A model generated the notes under the pieces. The model worked only from the letters and a program-made list of their open reading frames with translations, had not been told where the DNA came from and did no database searches. Made by a program: the position numbers and the translations under genes. Below are positions 47,314 to 58,552 of a stretch of 64,000 nt of DNA, piece after piece (position 1 is the first letter of the stretch; each line of letters begins with the position of its first letter). Origin of the DNA: Vibrio orientalis CIP 102891 = ATCC 33934 (GTDB lineage Bacteria > Pseudomonadota > Gammaproteobacteria > Enterobacterales > Vibrionaceae); NCBI RefSeq assembly GCF_000176235.1, contig NZ_ACZV01000004.1:744001-808000 (forward strand), read 5' to 3'.

Positions 47314-50010
47314 CTACTTGATCACCCGTATTGGCAATCCAAACACTGCTACATGAGTATTGTTTGATTGTGTCAACGTAATATAAATCACTCCTGATTG
47401 CTCACCACTAGGTAACGCATTAAAGCTATCACTATTAAGAGTGAGCCTTAAACTTGACAGTTTCCCAGATGCACAACCAATGGTTGAATTCATACTTCTT
47501 GTAGAGCAATTATTTACACGATGTCCCGTAAAGGTCATTGGCTCACTTGGTGTCAACTCAATATCCATTTCAGTCCCTCCCCATTTAGCGTGTACTACGC
47601 TTTCTGGGTTCCCCGAAATATCCAGAGCTTGTAATTTAGTCAATATTGTAAAGCCATAATCAGAAGCATAGTTAAAATGATCGGCAGCATCAAAGCTATG
47701 ACTCAGTGAACCCGCTTGATATACCACTTCATCAAGAGCAATAGCATCGACAACCTTAACCGGTTGAGTTAATTCGATTTCGTTCCCTTCGACATAATCA
47801 AAATTTAGCGTATGTACGAATTGGCCATTTTCTGAAGGTGAATATTCAGCGACAATTTCACATTGCCCCCCACCAGTTAATGTTGTCCCGCACGAATCGG
47901 ATGTAATGTTTAGGTTTGCACTATGTGATATTTGGATACCACTCGCCTCAACAATCGATTCATTATTGAAAACATATCGGATTGGATAAGTTTGGCCTAA
48001 ACCTACTATCGGCAAGCTTCCTTCTACTTGAGATGAAACGACAACATCACTCACTATGGCAGAGCTATTAATCTTAACCGCATTACCTTCTTTATAAGTC
48101 ATAGAAGATTGGAATTGGTGCAACCCTTGTTGAGTCGCCGTAAACTCTCCTGAAATCTCACACTCCTCACCTGGATGAAGTATCGTTTTTGATTCACAAG
48201 TGTTGGTGGCAACATGGACAGGAGCAGTGCTTGATAAAGTCACATTGACCATGCTCGCGTCGTGAACCGCACTTAAGTTTTGATATACATACGAAATTGG
48301 ATAAGTGTTATTCAAACCAATGTTTTGAGGTAACCCAATTTTTACTGAACCATGAATTGGAACGGCTACTACTTCACTCGAAAAGTTGAACGCTTCATCA
48401 AGATTCGGACCATAATTTAGGTTTCCTTCTAATCGGACTGGCCCTAATTGCGTCGTGTAGTATTCACCACTCAACTGACAAGAAGTACCGGGTTGAAGTA
48501 TTTCTCCTTCACATGTATTGCTGTTGATCAAAACATTTTGTGTTGTCATTGAAGTAATAGATATTAAATCAGTGTCCACTAAACCATTATTTGTAAATGT
48601 TGCGTGAAACGGGTAGCTTTGATTCAGTAACATATTGCTAGGAAAATCGAGATCAATAACGCTATGTAGTGAACGTTCCGAAGCTCGGGATAATGTCGAA
48701 CTGGATATTACAGCTGTCCCTTGGTCGAACATCAAGTAACTTGAATAGTGTTGAATTCCCGTTGATTCAGCTGTCGTCGTGAGAGAGATATGACAACTTT
48801 CTTCTGCTTTTAAGGTTGAGTCGACGCAAGTATTACTATGTATACTGTAAGATTCCGGATACAAATGAGCAAAACGCACACCTGTAGCGTCATGGCTGTC
48901 ACTTTGGTTAGTGAAAGTTACCAGATAGTCATATGCAGCACCAAGTGCCATCTTCTGCGGTAGGTCTTGCTCAACATGTGCAACAATTGGAGACTCAACT
49001 ACATTACTCACCACGGTAGCATAGGCACTGTCCCCATTATCACCCTGAATGCCAACTAAAGCGGTAAGTGTTCCTATTTCATCACCAACAACCGAAGCGG
49101 TAACTGCGCATGATTCACCAACAGCTAAGGCACTGTCTTGGCATTCATCGAAGCGAATTTCACTCACACTAGGCGCAAGTAATTGGGTTTGAATATTAGT
49201 AACTGGCTCTGTGCCCAAGTTACTAAATCTAAACTCAACGTCATAACTGGTACTGCTCGCAATGTTGAAAGGGAGATTTCTAATTACTCTGCCAACCAAG
49301 CGTTCCTTATTTAAGACATTTTTTGCGCCGACAGTTACTTGCTCTCCTTCGTCGTAAGTCAAGCTATATTTAACCCCATTAACATCTGTAGCTTCAGGTG
49401 TGTAATTACCGTGAATATAACATCCTTCTCCTGCTTCTAATGAGGTGCCACAGGTTGATTTAACATCTGTTAATTTGCGCTCAAAGAGCGAGGAAATATC
49501 AATATTATTAGCAACTTCGCTGCCTATATTTGTGAATACCAAATCCACTGGGTGCGATTTACCTGCTTCAAACTTGTCTTTTTGAAAGTTAAATGTTTGC
49601 AGAGTATTGCTATGCATATGTCCAATAACAGCACTTTGAGTTACAAAGGTTTGATTGAGAAACCTCTGTCCTTCAATATCTAATTCTACTGAGGCAGGAC
49701 CGTTAGCAAGCGGTGTAACTCTTAAAGAAATCGCGCATATATACTGCCCTTCGACGGTTTCATTTAAACAGTCGACTTCAGATGATTGAACCTCAACATT
49801 ATCTTTATAGATTAATGAGTTAGCGTCAGCTGACAGCTTCCTATCAACTTTTGCGATAAAAGAGACTGGATAAAGGTCACCTGGAACAGAATTCGAAGGT
49901 AACGAAGTAACGAACTCCCCACTCGAACTAAATTGTGCCTTCCCATCATAATTATCACACCCCGATAGAATCGCGATACAACCAAACAAAACAGCCTTAG
50001 CTTTATACAT
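47314..50010 (-). CDS. large repeat-containing lipoprotein, unknown function
   Basis: The 898-residue protein starts with a lipoprotein signal (MYKAKAVLFGCIAILSGC; lipidated C18). At least seven repeats of about 90-110 residues follow. Each ends in a cysteine pair such as TCGTSLEAGEGCYI, TCEGEILQPGTSCQL and SCGTTLTGGGQCEI. Each unit has a YPI/YDV-type strand, an asparagine turn (FTNNG, FNNES) and a closing SLTYDEGE-type strand. This resembles immunoglobulin-like ASH/choice-of-anchor-D domains. The last 130 residues form a different domain with its own cysteine pair. It probably extends from the outer membrane as a rod. Codon use looks more AT-rich than in its neighbours. No partner gene adjoins it. 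Confidence 0.85.
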   Translation of the reverse strand: MYKAKAVLFGCIAILSGCDNYDGKAQFSSSGEFVTSLPSNSVPGDLYPVSFIAKVDRKLSADANSLIYKDNVEVQSSEVDCLNETVEGQYICAISLRVTPLANGPASVELDIEGQRFLNQTFVTQSAVIGHMHSNTLQTFNFQKDKFEAGKSHPVDLVFTNIGSEVANNIDISSLFERKLTDVKSTCGTSLEAGEGCYIHGNYTPEATDVNGVKYSLTYDEGEQVTVGAKNVLNKERLVGRVIRNLPFNIASSTSYDVEFRFSNLGTEPVTNIQTQLLAPSVSEIRFDECQDSALAVGESCAVTASVVGDEIGTLTALVGIQGDNGDSAYATVVSNVVESPIVAHVEQDLPQKMALGAAYDYLVTFTNQSDSHDATGVRFAHLYPESYSIHSNTCVDSTLKAEESCHISLTTTAESTGIQHYSSYLMFDQGTAVISSSTLSRASERSLHSVIDLDFPSNMLLNQSYPFHATFTNNGLVDTDLISITSMTTQNVLINSNTCEGEILQPGTSCQLSGEYYTTQLGPVRLEGNLNYGPNLDEAFNFSSEVVAVPIHGSVKIGLPQNIGLNNTYPISYVYQNLSAVHDASMVNVTLSSTAPVHVATNTCESKTILHPGEECEISGEFTATQQGLHQFQSSMTYKEGNAVKINSSAIVSDVVVSSQVEGSLPIVGLGQTYPIRYVFNNESIVEASGIQISHSANLNITSDSCGTTLTGGGQCEIVAEYSPSENGQFVHTLNFDYVEGNEIELTQPVKVVDAIALDEVVYQAGSLSHSFDAADHFNYASDYGFTILTKLQALDISGNPESVVHAKWGGTEMDIELTPSEPMTFTGHRVNNCSTRSMNSTIGCASGKLSSLRLTLNSDSFNALPSGEQSGVIYITLTQSNNTHVAVFGLPIRVIK

Positions 50011-50371
50011 ATAACAATGCCGTAATAAATATTAATGAATTTCGAATCTAATATTACTATTGTTAGAATTTATTGAAGTAGGAAAGCGCTAGAGCAAGAG
50101 TAGGAATAACCTGACGGCAAGTGATTTTCATACCAAACTAGCGTTTGAATTATAAAAATCTGGCATATAAATGCATCGTGTAAACGAGTAAAAAGGCAGA
50201 TAGATTTGAGTGAAGAAATAAGAGAATTACATTAAAGACCAAGCCATAGAATAGAATTCTGAGACATTATTTTCAAATTAAAGAAGGAATGAAAAACTTA
50301 GAAAAACGAGTGCTACAAACATCTCGTGAGCGACTTGGTCACATGGTCATGCGACGAAAGCAAGAAAGGAT
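50011..50371. other. 361-bp non-coding region between the repeat lipoprotein gene and the tRNA
   Basis: The AT-rich stretch contains the presumed promoter region of the lipoprotein gene and the 3' flank of the tRNA. I see no convincing open frame, operator or repeat. Confidence 0.5.
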
Positions 50372-50446
<75 letters not shown>

Positions 50447-50585
50447 ATCGTCTTGAAGACCTGACCAATATGCCACATCTGACTGAAAAGAAAAGCCTTT
50501 TCTTCGTCAATTGAACTAAGTGGTGAACTAAGCATCAATTTACCTAAAGTATGCTGTTTTTATCATCGATTTCACTTAACGCAGA

Positions 50586-51944
50586 TTATGAATAACGCTG
50601 AGCAGTCACTTGGTCTTTACCTGATTGTTTGGATTGGTACATCAAATGATCGGCGGTTGACAAGTTAATATCATTTTCGTTGTTACTATAAAATGCGCAG
50701 CCCAAACTCACGGTAATCTTCTCGATATCATCTTCAGGTAATTTAACGCTGCGTATCGATGTACAGATATTCTCGGCAAGAGCGATAGCACTTTCATAGC
50801 TAAGGTTATTGGCAACAACGACAAACTCCTCTCCTCCGATTCGTGCAAACAAATGTTTGTGCGAAACCACATTCGAGGTCGCGCCAACGACACTGCGTAT
50901 TACCCGATCGCCTACTTTGTGGCCATGGCTATCATTGATGTTCTTAAAATCATCGATATCGAAGATCATAATCACAATTGAGCCTGGTTGTTTCATCCGT
51001 ACTTTTAGTTCATTGAAAAAGTGTCGTCGATTACTGATACCTGTCATCTGATCAGTTTCGGACAGCTTCTTGAGCGACTTATTAGCCAGCTCTAAGGCTT
51101 GGGTTTTTCGCTTAACAGAGATACGTAAAACAAAAATATATGTCCCGCCCACAAGAAGGAGACCACCAACTATCAGGTGGGTAAGGTATTCAGGGTAAAC
51201 AGTATTGACGTACATCCAGCGGTTAAAAATTTTCTCTGTGTCTTTAGAGTCTAATTGCTTTATCGCCACAGTTATTTGTTTCTGAAGTTCCGTGTTACCG
51301 TCTTTAACTGCCGGCATTAGATCCCCGGAATATAAGTGGCGTACACCGATGAATCGTTTGGGTTCTTTACGGCTATATAGATAAAAGTTGGCGACTTGTA
51401 AGTCAGCGACAAAGCCGTCAAGGTCTCCAGAAAAGGCCGCGTCGATCATTTGTTGGTTATTGGCAAAGTTCTTTAACTTAAGATGAGGAAAATGGAGACG
51501 AGTAAATTCTTCTTCATAACCGCCACTTACGACTCCAACGACGTAATCATGCTTACCAAAGGTAAGCTCATCCAAGTCGATACCGATTAACTCTTGGTTT
51601 ATATATAGCTGAGTATCAATAGACATAATGACCGGGGCAAAATCTAAAAAACTCTCACGGTTTTCAGACCAAAGCAGACCCGCATGAACATCCGCCCTAC
51701 CTTCAGTGACTGCATCTAACGAAGACTGCCAATCTAACAATAGGAACTCTATTTCCACATCGTTTTTTTCACCATAATAGTTCCAATAGTCTATTAAGAT
51801 ACCGTCAGGCTCGCCGTCACTATTAATGAAAGAAAACGGTTTCCATGCCTTAGAATTTGCCACAATGAGCTGCTTAGATTCAGGCTCTTGCGCATAGACC
51901 GTCGCGCACATCAAGATGAAAAAACTGACAAAAATTCGTTTCAC
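50586..51944 (-). CDS. periplasmic binding domain-GGDEF diguanylate cyclase
   Basis: The 452-residue inner-membrane protein has a signal peptide (1-18, ending VYAQ) and a periplasmic amino-acid-binding-type domain at about 24-250 (FINSDGEPDGILIDYWNYYG, AGLLWSENRESFLDFAPVI). One membrane segment lies near 258-277. A cytoplasmic GGDEF domain follows with an active GGEEF motif at 370-374. The inhibitory site position reads SHKH instead of RxxD. It should make cyclic di-GMP in response to a periplasmic small solute. It is a single-gene unit. Confidence 0.93.
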   Translation of the reverse strand: MKRIFVSFFILMCATVYAQEPESKQLIVANSKAWKPFSFINSDGEPDGILIDYWNYYGEKNDVEIEFLLLDWQSSLDAVTEGRADVHAGLLWSENRESFLDFAPVIMSIDTQLYINQELIGIDLDELTFGKHDYVVGVVSGGYEEEFTRLHFPHLKLKNFANNQQMIDAAFSGDLDGFVADLQVANFYLYSRKEPKRFIGVRHLYSGDLMPAVKDGNTELQKQITVAIKQLDSKDTEKIFNRWMYVNTVYPEYLTHLIVGGLLLVGGTYIFVLRISVKRKTQALELANKSLKKLSETDQMTGISNRRHFFNELKVRMKQPGSIVIMIFDIDDFKNINDSHGHKVGDRVIRSVVGATSNVVSHKHLFARIGGEEFVVVANNLSYESAIALAENICTSIRSVKLPEDDIEKITVSLGCAFYSNNENDINLSTADHLMYQSKQSGKDQVTAQRYS

Positions 51945-52091
51945 TACTTACCTTTATAAATAGTAAAGCTCAAGGTATTACTCCTTGAGCTTCTATATTG
52001 TTATTGTACAAGTCTAGTATAAATATCAATACTTAAGAGCGCTTGAATTTGGATATGAGAGCCTTATCAATAATTCCTCTGCAAACCACGT

Positions 52092-54092
52092 TTAGTTGGT
52101 TTTAAACTGAGCCATTTCACCATTCAACTCTTCTACTTGTCCACGCACCTGACTGGATATTTGTGCTGACGAGTTTGAGATTTCTGCGACTCCTTCAACT
52201 GAAGCAATCACTTGTCCCATAAGAGATTGAATTTCTGCGGTTGCATGCGATTGCTGCTGTGCAGAACTGAGTAAATCTTGCATCTGTTGGTTGAGCGCTT
52301 CAATTTGGTGAGTGGTTGAGCTCAGTGTTCCATAGGCCTCTTCGGTGTGGGTTGCCCCTTCTTCGGCTAACGTTTTACTCTTCTCAATTTCACTCACAAC
52401 CGCTTGAGTCGACGTTTGAATCGCGTTAACGATATTGTTGATCTCAGTCGTTGATTCAGTAGTTCTTGTCGCGAGCATACGCACTTCATCAGCCACTACG
52501 GCAAAACCTCGACCATATTCTCCGGCCCGTGCGGCTTCAATCGCAGCATTAAGCGCCAGAAGATTGGTTTGTTCAGCAAGTCCTTCTATCACTTCAGTGA
52601 CGCGTCCAATTGCCTCGCTTTCTTTGCTTAATGCATCCACTTGGATGCTGGCTTTACCGATCGTGTCATGCAATGTACCAATCGTGGTTTTGTTTAGATC
52701 TAACGCCTTCGAGCCCGCTTCGATCTGCACTTTTGATTCAGCTAATGTAGCCGCCGATTGCTCAGCCTGATGCGCCGTATCTGTTGCGGACTGGCTCACT
52801 TCACCCACTTGCTGACCAACGAGATCCATGGTCGCTTTTTGGCTATCTACTTGAGTCACCGTCTGAGCATTCGCATTGAGCAATTCGCTCATACTGCCGC
52901 TGACCGTATTGGCTTTACTCGTTACGCCTTTGACGATATTTTCCAGTTCATCGTTCATCTTATTAATAGAGTGAGTAAGACTCGCCAGTTCATCGCTACC
53001 TTCAACGGCCAGTGGCGATTGTGACACGTCACCATCAGCAATAGATTCTGCTCTCTTGGAAATAACAGAAACTCGACGGCCAATGCTCTTGCCCATAAAG
53101 TGCGCGGTTGAGACTGATACTACGACCACTACAGCAATTGAGGCGATAAGCAATTGCAGTACTGTACTCACTGACTGGAAGATACCCTCTCCTGAACGAT
53201 CCGCTAACGCTTGCTGCTTATTGATCACCATTTCTAAGCTTGAGTCTAACGATTCAACTGCCGGCACTAACTCGTTGGCCATTTTTTGATTCGCCAAATT
53301 CCAATCTGGTGCTTTTCTTTGAGCAACGACTTGGTCAGCTAAAGGGAAATAGAGCTGCTGCATTTCTTTAAACAACGACCACAAGCCTTGGTCACTGCTC
53401 GACAATAAAGCGACCTTAGAGTCGATTTCAGCAACAGACTTCGCGTGGGACTTTAAAAAATCTTGGTATTTATCAAGATGCTCTTGTTTGCCATAAAGTA
53501 AGAAATCACGCATAGATGAAAGCGCGTTGGCCAATGAGGTATAGCTGTCAGCATACAGTCTAAACAAGCGTTTACGCTCTCCACCTTCAGTATTGCCCGC
53601 TTCGTCATTAATCAAACCTTGAAGTTGGTCTAATGCGACTTCGGCGATAGGCGCGGCTTCATTAATAAACAGAGCATGCGCGGGCAGGTTCTCTTCACTA
53701 TGGCTCATCTCTGATATGTCACTGAGCGATTGAGACACTGCGGCCCACTTGGCCACGATCTCTTGATAGCTCTGCTCATCGACTAACTCTTCGAGAGAAA
53801 TCAGCAGAATCTCGACACGGTCAATCGCCTGAGTGAGGTTATCTTGCTGAGTTTGTTGTAGTGACTCTTCACCACCCAAAAGCATGTATGCTCTTAAAGA
53901 AGATACTGTTGCGTGAATAGATTGCTGAAGTGTACGACCCGCATCGACGGTCGGCAAATCACGATCAAGCAATGATGTCGTTTGGGTTTCAACCGTGCTA
54001 ACACTACGAAAAGTAAAAAATGCGGAAACGATAAAAAGTACTGCAAGTGACAGAAAGCTTAGCTGTAACTTCCCTGATATCGTGAGTTTCAT
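52092..54092 (-). CDS. methyl-accepting chemotaxis protein with helical periplasmic sensor
   Basis: The 666-residue receptor has membrane segments at about 8-30 and 312-334. Between them is an all-helical periplasmic domain of about 280 residues. This is longer than a single four-helix bundle and fits a bimodular helical type. HAMP and the signalling hairpin follow, with [20 protein letters not shown] and [20 protein letters not shown] at the tip. The start at 54092 is set by TAGGAG upstream and by the position of the first membrane helix; an in-frame start eleven codons earlier lacks such support. The ligand is unknown. Confidence 0.94.
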   Translation of the reverse strand: MKLTISGKLQLSFLSLAVLFIVSAFFTFRSVSTVETQTTSLLDRDLPTVDAGRTLQQSIHATVSSLRAYMLLGGEESLQQTQQDNLTQAIDRVEILLISLEELVDEQSYQEIVAKWAAVSQSLSDISEMSHSEENLPAHALFINEAAPIAEVALDQLQGLINDEAGNTEGGERKRLFRLYADSYTSLANALSSMRDFLLYGKQEHLDKYQDFLKSHAKSVAEIDSKVALLSSSDQGLWSLFKEMQQLYFPLADQVVAQRKAPDWNLANQKMANELVPAVESLDSSLEMVINKQQALADRSGEGIFQSVSTVLQLLIASIAVVVVVSVSTAHFMGKSIGRRVSVISKRAESIADGDVSQSPLAVEGSDELASLTHSINKMNDELENIVKGVTSKANTVSGSMSELLNANAQTVTQVDSQKATMDLVGQQVGEVSQSATDTAHQAEQSAATLAESKVQIEAGSKALDLNKTTIGTLHDTIGKASIQVDALSKESEAIGRVTEVIEGLAEQTNLLALNAAIEAARAGEYGRGFAVVADEVRMLATRTTESTTEINNIVNAIQTSTQAVVSEIEKSKTLAEEGATHTEEAYGTLSSTTHQIEALNQQMQDLLSSAQQQSHATAEIQSLMGQVIASVEGVAEISNSSAQISSQVRGQVEELNGEMAQFKTN

Positions 54093-54274
54093 CCATCTAA
54101 CTCCTAATATTTGGCTCGGCACCAATATAACTGCTATTACAACTATGTAAAATAGTTGTTATTCACGTTTTCTAAACTTTAGTTATAAGTGCCGTTTTAC
54201 GCGAGGTACAGCTAAATTTTAGGAAGAAAGTAATAGAAGAGGTAAAACGTGAGAAAAGAGAGAGGAAAAAGAAA

Positions 54275-54303
54275 AGGCCTTCATACATTGCGCATAAAGG
54301 CCT
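54275..54303 (-). terminator. intrinsic terminator of the DUF3332 gene
   Basis: Read on the minus strand, AGGCCTT and AAGGCCT form a stem, followed by a run of T (TTTTCTTTTTCC), eight bases after the stop codon. Confidence 0.85.
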
Positions 54304-54310
54304 AGGATAA

Positions 54311-54850
54311 TTAGATGTTCGTTGTTGCTACGTAGTTAGTCAGTTCGTCATTTGAAACTGTTGTTACGTATTCATCATTTAGGTAGAACGCAACGCTATC
54401 TTCTGCTTTCTCACCACGTAGTACTTTTTGCGTACCGTCGATGTACGTGATGTCCATTTGCATTGTGTTCGCGTCAATCTGCTGCATAGTAGCGTGATCA
54501 ACACTAGAGTTGTTTGACAGTGGAACGTCTTTTAGTGAACTGTCTAAGCTGCCGTTAACTTTGATGTAGTTTTTAGTTGGAGTATCAACCACAGCTGGAG
54601 ACTTGCCTGAAAGTGGGTTAGTACCTGTCCAGAATTCAATTGCGTTGATCACGAATAGATCGACTGTACCCGCAATACCGTATGCTGGAGAAAGAAGTAG
54701 GAACATACCTTCACGAGCGTAACGGTTATCAACCACTTCTAGGTTGAACTTTGATACTAGACCAGTTGTTGCCATTTGACCCATACAACCTGTTAACGAA
54801 GTTAGACCTAAACCAGCAACAATTGCCACTTTCAACACGTTAGATTTCAT
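54311..54850 (-). CDS. DUF3332-family lipoprotein
   Basis: The 179-residue protein has a lipoprotein signal with the lipobox LTGC at C22. The segment FNLEVVDNRYAREGMFLLLSPAYGIAGTVDLFVINAIEFWTGTNPL is the conserved core of the DUF3332 family, seen mainly in Vibrio and relatives. The C-terminal half (about 110-179) looks like a small beta domain. The function is unknown; it should be anchored to the outer or inner membrane and face the periplasm. It is a single-gene unit with a clear terminator. Confidence 0.88.
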   Translation of the reverse strand: MKSNVLKVAIVAGLGLTSLTGCMGQMATTGLVSKFNLEVVDNRYAREGMFLLLSPAYGIAGTVDLFVINAIEFWTGTNPLSGKSPAVVDTPTKNYIKVNGSLDSSLKDVPLSNNSSVDHATMQQIDANTMQMDITYIDGTQKVLRGEKAEDSVAFYLNDEYVTTVSNDELTNYVATTNI

Positions 54851-55408
54851 AATTTACCACCATAATTATTTGAGGTGGCAGATAATACTCCTGAATATTT
54901 CTAAATCCATATTCTTACTAAACATTTTACACAAAGTTTACTGTGTTAAGTTTCTGTTTTTAGGTGGGTTTATTCCTACAGATGAATAAATCATCGCTTG
55001 TAAACTCACTGGTTAACATACAATCAACCGCGTAGTAAAAGATGCTTAATTTATACGCAACCAGCATAATATCTATCTCTACTTAATCCCCCACTTCCAT
55101 CATGTTTATATGGTTAATGAGTAATCAATTAGTGTTATCGTCACAGCCGAGATCAATAGATAAAACCATTAATTAAAACAACAGGCAGTCATATACGCCA
55201 TTACATTAGGTGTTTTTCAGTGATTAATGCCAACAAATTACACATCAATTAGCTAAATTTAGAATTGCTCGCTGGATCATATTTTCCATCAATGATGTTG
55301 CTTAGATATTTATAAAATGAATAATAGGCAAGGTTACACAAATGTAACAAAACACAACTTCATATAAATATTAATAATATAAACACCTATTTCACAGGCA
55401 GGAAAAGC
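54851..55408. other. 558-bp AT-rich intergenic region between divergent genes
   Basis: It must hold the promoters of the DUF3332 gene and of the alanine symporter gene. The only clear symmetry close to the symporter is GTTACA-CAAA-TGTAAC (about 55333-55348), a possible operator. No coding frame or known RNA was recognised. Confidence 0.5.
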
Positions 55409-56956
55409 ATGACAAAGCGTATATCGCTGGCCGTATTGGCGAGTCTATTTGCAGGTAGCGCTGCAGCATCCACTTTGGATGACAAAATCAACGAAGTCGT
55501 TGCACCTATCGTTAACCCATTTGTAGGAATGATCTTTTCGACTATTCCCTTCCCTTTTACAGACGTACAGGTGCCGTGGATCGTTCTTTGGTTAGTTGTT
55601 GCAGCAACTTTCTTCACCTTCTACTTAGGCTTTATTAACGTTCGCGGATTCAAACACGCGGTTCAGTTAGTATCGGGGAAGTTCTCGAATCCTAAATCAA
55701 AAGCTGACGGTGAGGTTTCTCACTTTCAAGCTCTAACTACTGCACTATCTGGTACGGTTGGTCTTGGTAACATCGCTGGTGTTGCTGTTGCCGTTTCGAT
55801 TGGTGGCGCTGGTGCGACATTCTGGATGATCCTTGCAGGTCTACTCGGTATGTCGAGTAAATTTGTAGAGTGTGCTCTGGGTGTTAAATACCGTAATACC
55901 AACCCTGATGGTTCGGTATCTGGCGGCCCTATGTACTACCTAAGCAAAGGTTTGGCAAAGCGCGGCAATGCGGCTCTCGGTCGTACTCTTGCGGTTCTAT
56001 TCTCTGTATTCGCTATTGGTGGTGCACTTGGCGGCGGTAACATGTTCCAAGCAAACCAAGCGTTCAAACAGGTTGTTGGCGTAACAGGTGGTGATGCATC
56101 TTTCTTCGCTGACAAAGGCTGGTTATTTGGTCTTATTCTTGCAGTTATTGTCGGCATCGTGATCATCGGTGGTATCAAGTCAATCGCGAAAGTAACAGAG
56201 AAAGTTGTTCCTTTCATGGCAACTATTTACGTTGGTGCGGCAATTATCATCATTGCGATGAACTACGATCGAATCGATGACGCATTTGCTGCAATCTTCA
56301 ACGGTGCATTCACTGGTGAAGGTATTACAGGTGGTGTAATCGGCGTTCTTATCCAAGGTTTCAAACGTGCAGCGTTCTCGAACGAAGCAGGTGTTGGTTC
56401 AGCGGCTATTGCTCACGCAGCAGTTAAAACTAAAGAGCCAATGTCTGAAGGTTTCGTATCACTACTAGAACCATTCATCGATACTGTTGTTATCTGTACG
56501 ATGACAGCGTTAGTTATCATCATCACTGGTTATCTAGATACAGATACTGGCCTTGCAGGTGTAGAACTAACTTCAGCAGCATTCGGTAGCGCAATCAGCT
56601 GGTTCCCATATGTACTTGCAATCGCCGTTGTTCTGTTTGCGTTCTCTACTATGATTTCTTGGTCTTACTACGGCCTGAAAGCTTGGACTTACCTATTTGG
56701 TGAGAGCAAAACAGCAGAGCTTATCTTTAAAGTTAAATTCTGTGTGTTTGTTGTGATTGGCGCAGCTATGAACCTAGGTCCAGTTATCGACTTCTCTGAT
56801 GCAATGATCTTTGCAATGGCACTAGTGAACATTGTTGGTCTTTACATTCTTGTACCAGAAGTTAAGCGCGACCTAGCTGACTACCTAGAGCGTTTCAACG
56901 CAGGTAAAGTGTACAAAGTTCAGCAAGAAGGCAAACTAACGCAACAGCCTGAGTAA
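55409..56956 (+). CDS. alanine/sodium symporter family (AGCS) transporter
   Basis: The 515-residue inner-membrane protein has about ten to eleven membrane segments. It carries the family signatures [20 protein letters not shown] and [20 protein letters not shown], which form the amino acid and sodium sites in AGCS transporters. It would import alanine or glycine with sodium, fitting a marine organism. Codon use is clearly optimised (frequent GTT, GGT, CTA), hinting at high expression. It is a single-gene unit with a terminator. Confidence 0.94.
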   Translation: MTKRISLAVLASLFAGSAAASTLDDKINEVVAPIVNPFVGMIFSTIPFPFTDVQVPWIVLWLVVAATFFTFYLGFINVRGFKHAVQLVSGKFSNPKSKADGEVSHFQALTTALSGTVGLGNIAGVAVAVSIGGAGATFWMILAGLLGMSSKFVECALGVKYRNTNPDGSVSGGPMYYLSKGLAKRGNAALGRTLAVLFSVFAIGGALGGGNMFQANQAFKQVVGVTGGDASFFADKGWLFGLILAVIVGIVIIGGIKSIAKVTEKVVPFMATIYVGAAIIIIAMNYDRIDDAFAAIFNGAFTGEGITGGVIGVLIQGFKRAAFSNEAGVGSAAIAHAAVKTKEPMSEGFVSLLEPFIDTVVICTMTALVIIITGYLDTDTGLAGVELTSAAFGSAISWFPYVLAIAVVLFAFSTMISWSYYGLKAWTYLFGESKTAELIFKVKFCVFVVIGAAMNLGPVIDFSDAMIFAMALVNIVGLYILVPEVKRDLADYLERFNAGKVYKVQQEGKLTQQPE

Positions 56957-57445
56957 TCCTAAGCGCATTGCTTAATCATTACTAAGCTCAATCATTACTA
57001 AGAACAAGCAGCAGGCCACGGTCTGCTGCTTTTTTATTGTCATTTTTTCACTGGCATCAAACAAACCTTTGTTTTGCTGATTTATCACTCATAAGTATAA
57101 AGCTCTACCTTTCGTCAAAGCTGAAATCAAAAACTAGAATGATCCTCCAGATGTTTTCTCGCAAGTTCCACCCGCTACCCTCTATTTCGTTCTGCTTATT
57201 AGCCATTTTTAACATTTTGGTTACACTTATACATAACCAACGCTTTTGAAATTGTTCGCTACTTTATCGGAGGTTTTCAGACAAAAACTTTCGTTACTAA
57301 CAAGCAGTCAGTAGGTTATTTCAATTTGCGTTACAAGATGTATGAAGTTTAGGTATCTATCTTGGTGCGCGTTCGAAACATGAACAGCGGGCCAAACAAG
57401 ATTGCTATCGGTGCGATCCACCTTTGCAATATCAAGGAGATAGTA
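56957..57445. other. 489-bp intergenic region in front of the bkd operon
   Basis: It contains the symporter terminator (57007-57035) and then about 400 bases of leader. No LiuR-like TTTACG site, riboswitch or convincing leader peptide was found. The bkd frame is open back to 57362, but this part lacks a ribosome binding site. Confidence 0.5.
57007..57035 (+). terminator. intrinsic terminator after the AGCS gene
   Basis: AGCAGCAG (57007-57014) pairs with CTGCTGCT (57023-57030), followed by a T run (TTTTTATT). Confidence 0.9.
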
Positions 57446-58552
57446 ATGAATGTTCAGACACTTCCGATGCTACGGTTTATTGATTTTCAAGGAGAGTCAG
57501 TTAACCAGCTACCAGCATGGGCAGATTTATCAACGTTAGTGCGATTCTATAAAGATATGGTACTAACCCGAACCTACGACAACAAAGCGGTCGCCTTACA
57601 ACGAACTGGTAAGCTAGGGACCTACCCTTCGCACCTAGGCTCAGAAGCCTATGGCGTGGCGATCGGCCATGCAATGCACCCCAGAGATGTGTTCGTCCCC
57701 TACTACCGCGATATGCCCGCTATGTGGGTCAGAGGCATCCCAATGGAAAAAAATCTTCAATATTGGGGCGGGGATGAACGCGGTAGTGACTTTCATGTCA
57801 CACCAAGCGATGGTGAATCGCCGGAACATTGCCGTGACTTGCCATTTTGCGTTCCAATTGCTACCCAATGCACTCATGCAGTAGGTGTCGCTGCGGCACT
57901 GAAAATTGAACATCAACACCACGCTGCACTCGTCACTTGTGGCGACGGCGCTACGTCGAAAGGTGATTTCCTAGAAAGTATTAACTGCGCTGGCGCTTGG
58001 AATCTTCCATTGGTATTTGTCGTTAATAACAATCAATGGGCGATTTCCGTTCCGCGAGCACTTCAATCCGCTGCTGAGTTCCTATCAGATAAAGCCAAAG
58101 GCGCGGGTATTCAGGGTGTAACCGTCGATGGCAATGACATTGTGGCTGTACACGACTGTGTACTGGCTGCTCTCGACCGAGCTAGAAAGGGTAAAGGGCC
58201 AACGCTGATTGAAGCGATAAGCTATCGCCTAAGTGATCACACTACTGCCGATGACGCAAGCCGCTATCGCAGTAACGACGAACTTTCCGAGGCTTGGCAG
58301 TACGAACCCATTGTTCGACTTAAAGCCTACCTTGTCGCAAAGAACGCTTGGAGTGATGAGCAGGAACAAGCGTGGCTGACAGCATGTAAAGAACAAGTAG
58401 AAACCGCGGTTGAGCATTACATGAACCTGCCCCCACAAGCCCCTGAAACCGCCTTTGATTATCTTTACGAGCAATCTCCACTGGAACTCAATCAACAGCG
58501 CGACAAAGTGATCAACAAAGCGATGCGAATGCAGGGAGGCAAACATGGCTGA
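57446..58552 (+). CDS. bkdA1: branched-chain 2-oxoacid dehydrogenase E1 alpha subunit
   Basis: The 368-residue subunit binds thiamine diphosphate and decarboxylates 2-oxoacids from leucine, valine and isoleucine. The cofactor motif is visible as CGDGATSKGDFLESINCAGA ending at VVNNNQW (GDG...NN). The phosphorylatable-loop region SYRLSDHTTADDASRYR is also recognisable. AAGGAG seven bases before ATG 57446 fixes the start. The E1 beta gene overlaps by eight bases. Pyruvate dehydrogenase E1 alpha is closely related, but the surrounding amino-acid-degradation genes favour the branched-chain enzyme. Confidence 0.9.
   Translation: MNVQTLPMLRFIDFQGESVNQLPAWADLSTLVRFYKDMVLTRTYDNKAVALQRTGKLGTYPSHLGSEAYGVAIGHAMHPRDVFVPYYRDMPAMWVRGIPMEKNLQYWGGDERGSDFHVTPSDGESPEHCRDLPFCVPIATQCTHAVGVAAALKIEHQHHAALVTCGDGATSKGDFLESINCAGAWNLPLVFVVNNNQWAISVPRALQSAAEFLSDKAKGAGIQGVTVDGNDIVAVHDCVLAALDRARKGKGPTLIEAISYRLSDHTTADDASRYRSNDELSEAWQYEPIVRLKAYLVAKNAWSDEQEQAWLTACKEQVETAVEHYMNLPPQAPETAFDYLYEQSPLELNQQRDKVINKAMRMQGGKHG

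Noticed and set aside
57037..57249. 70-residue frame in the bkd leader.
   Set aside because: It has no ribosome binding site, no recognisable features, and starts right at the terminator of the symporter gene.
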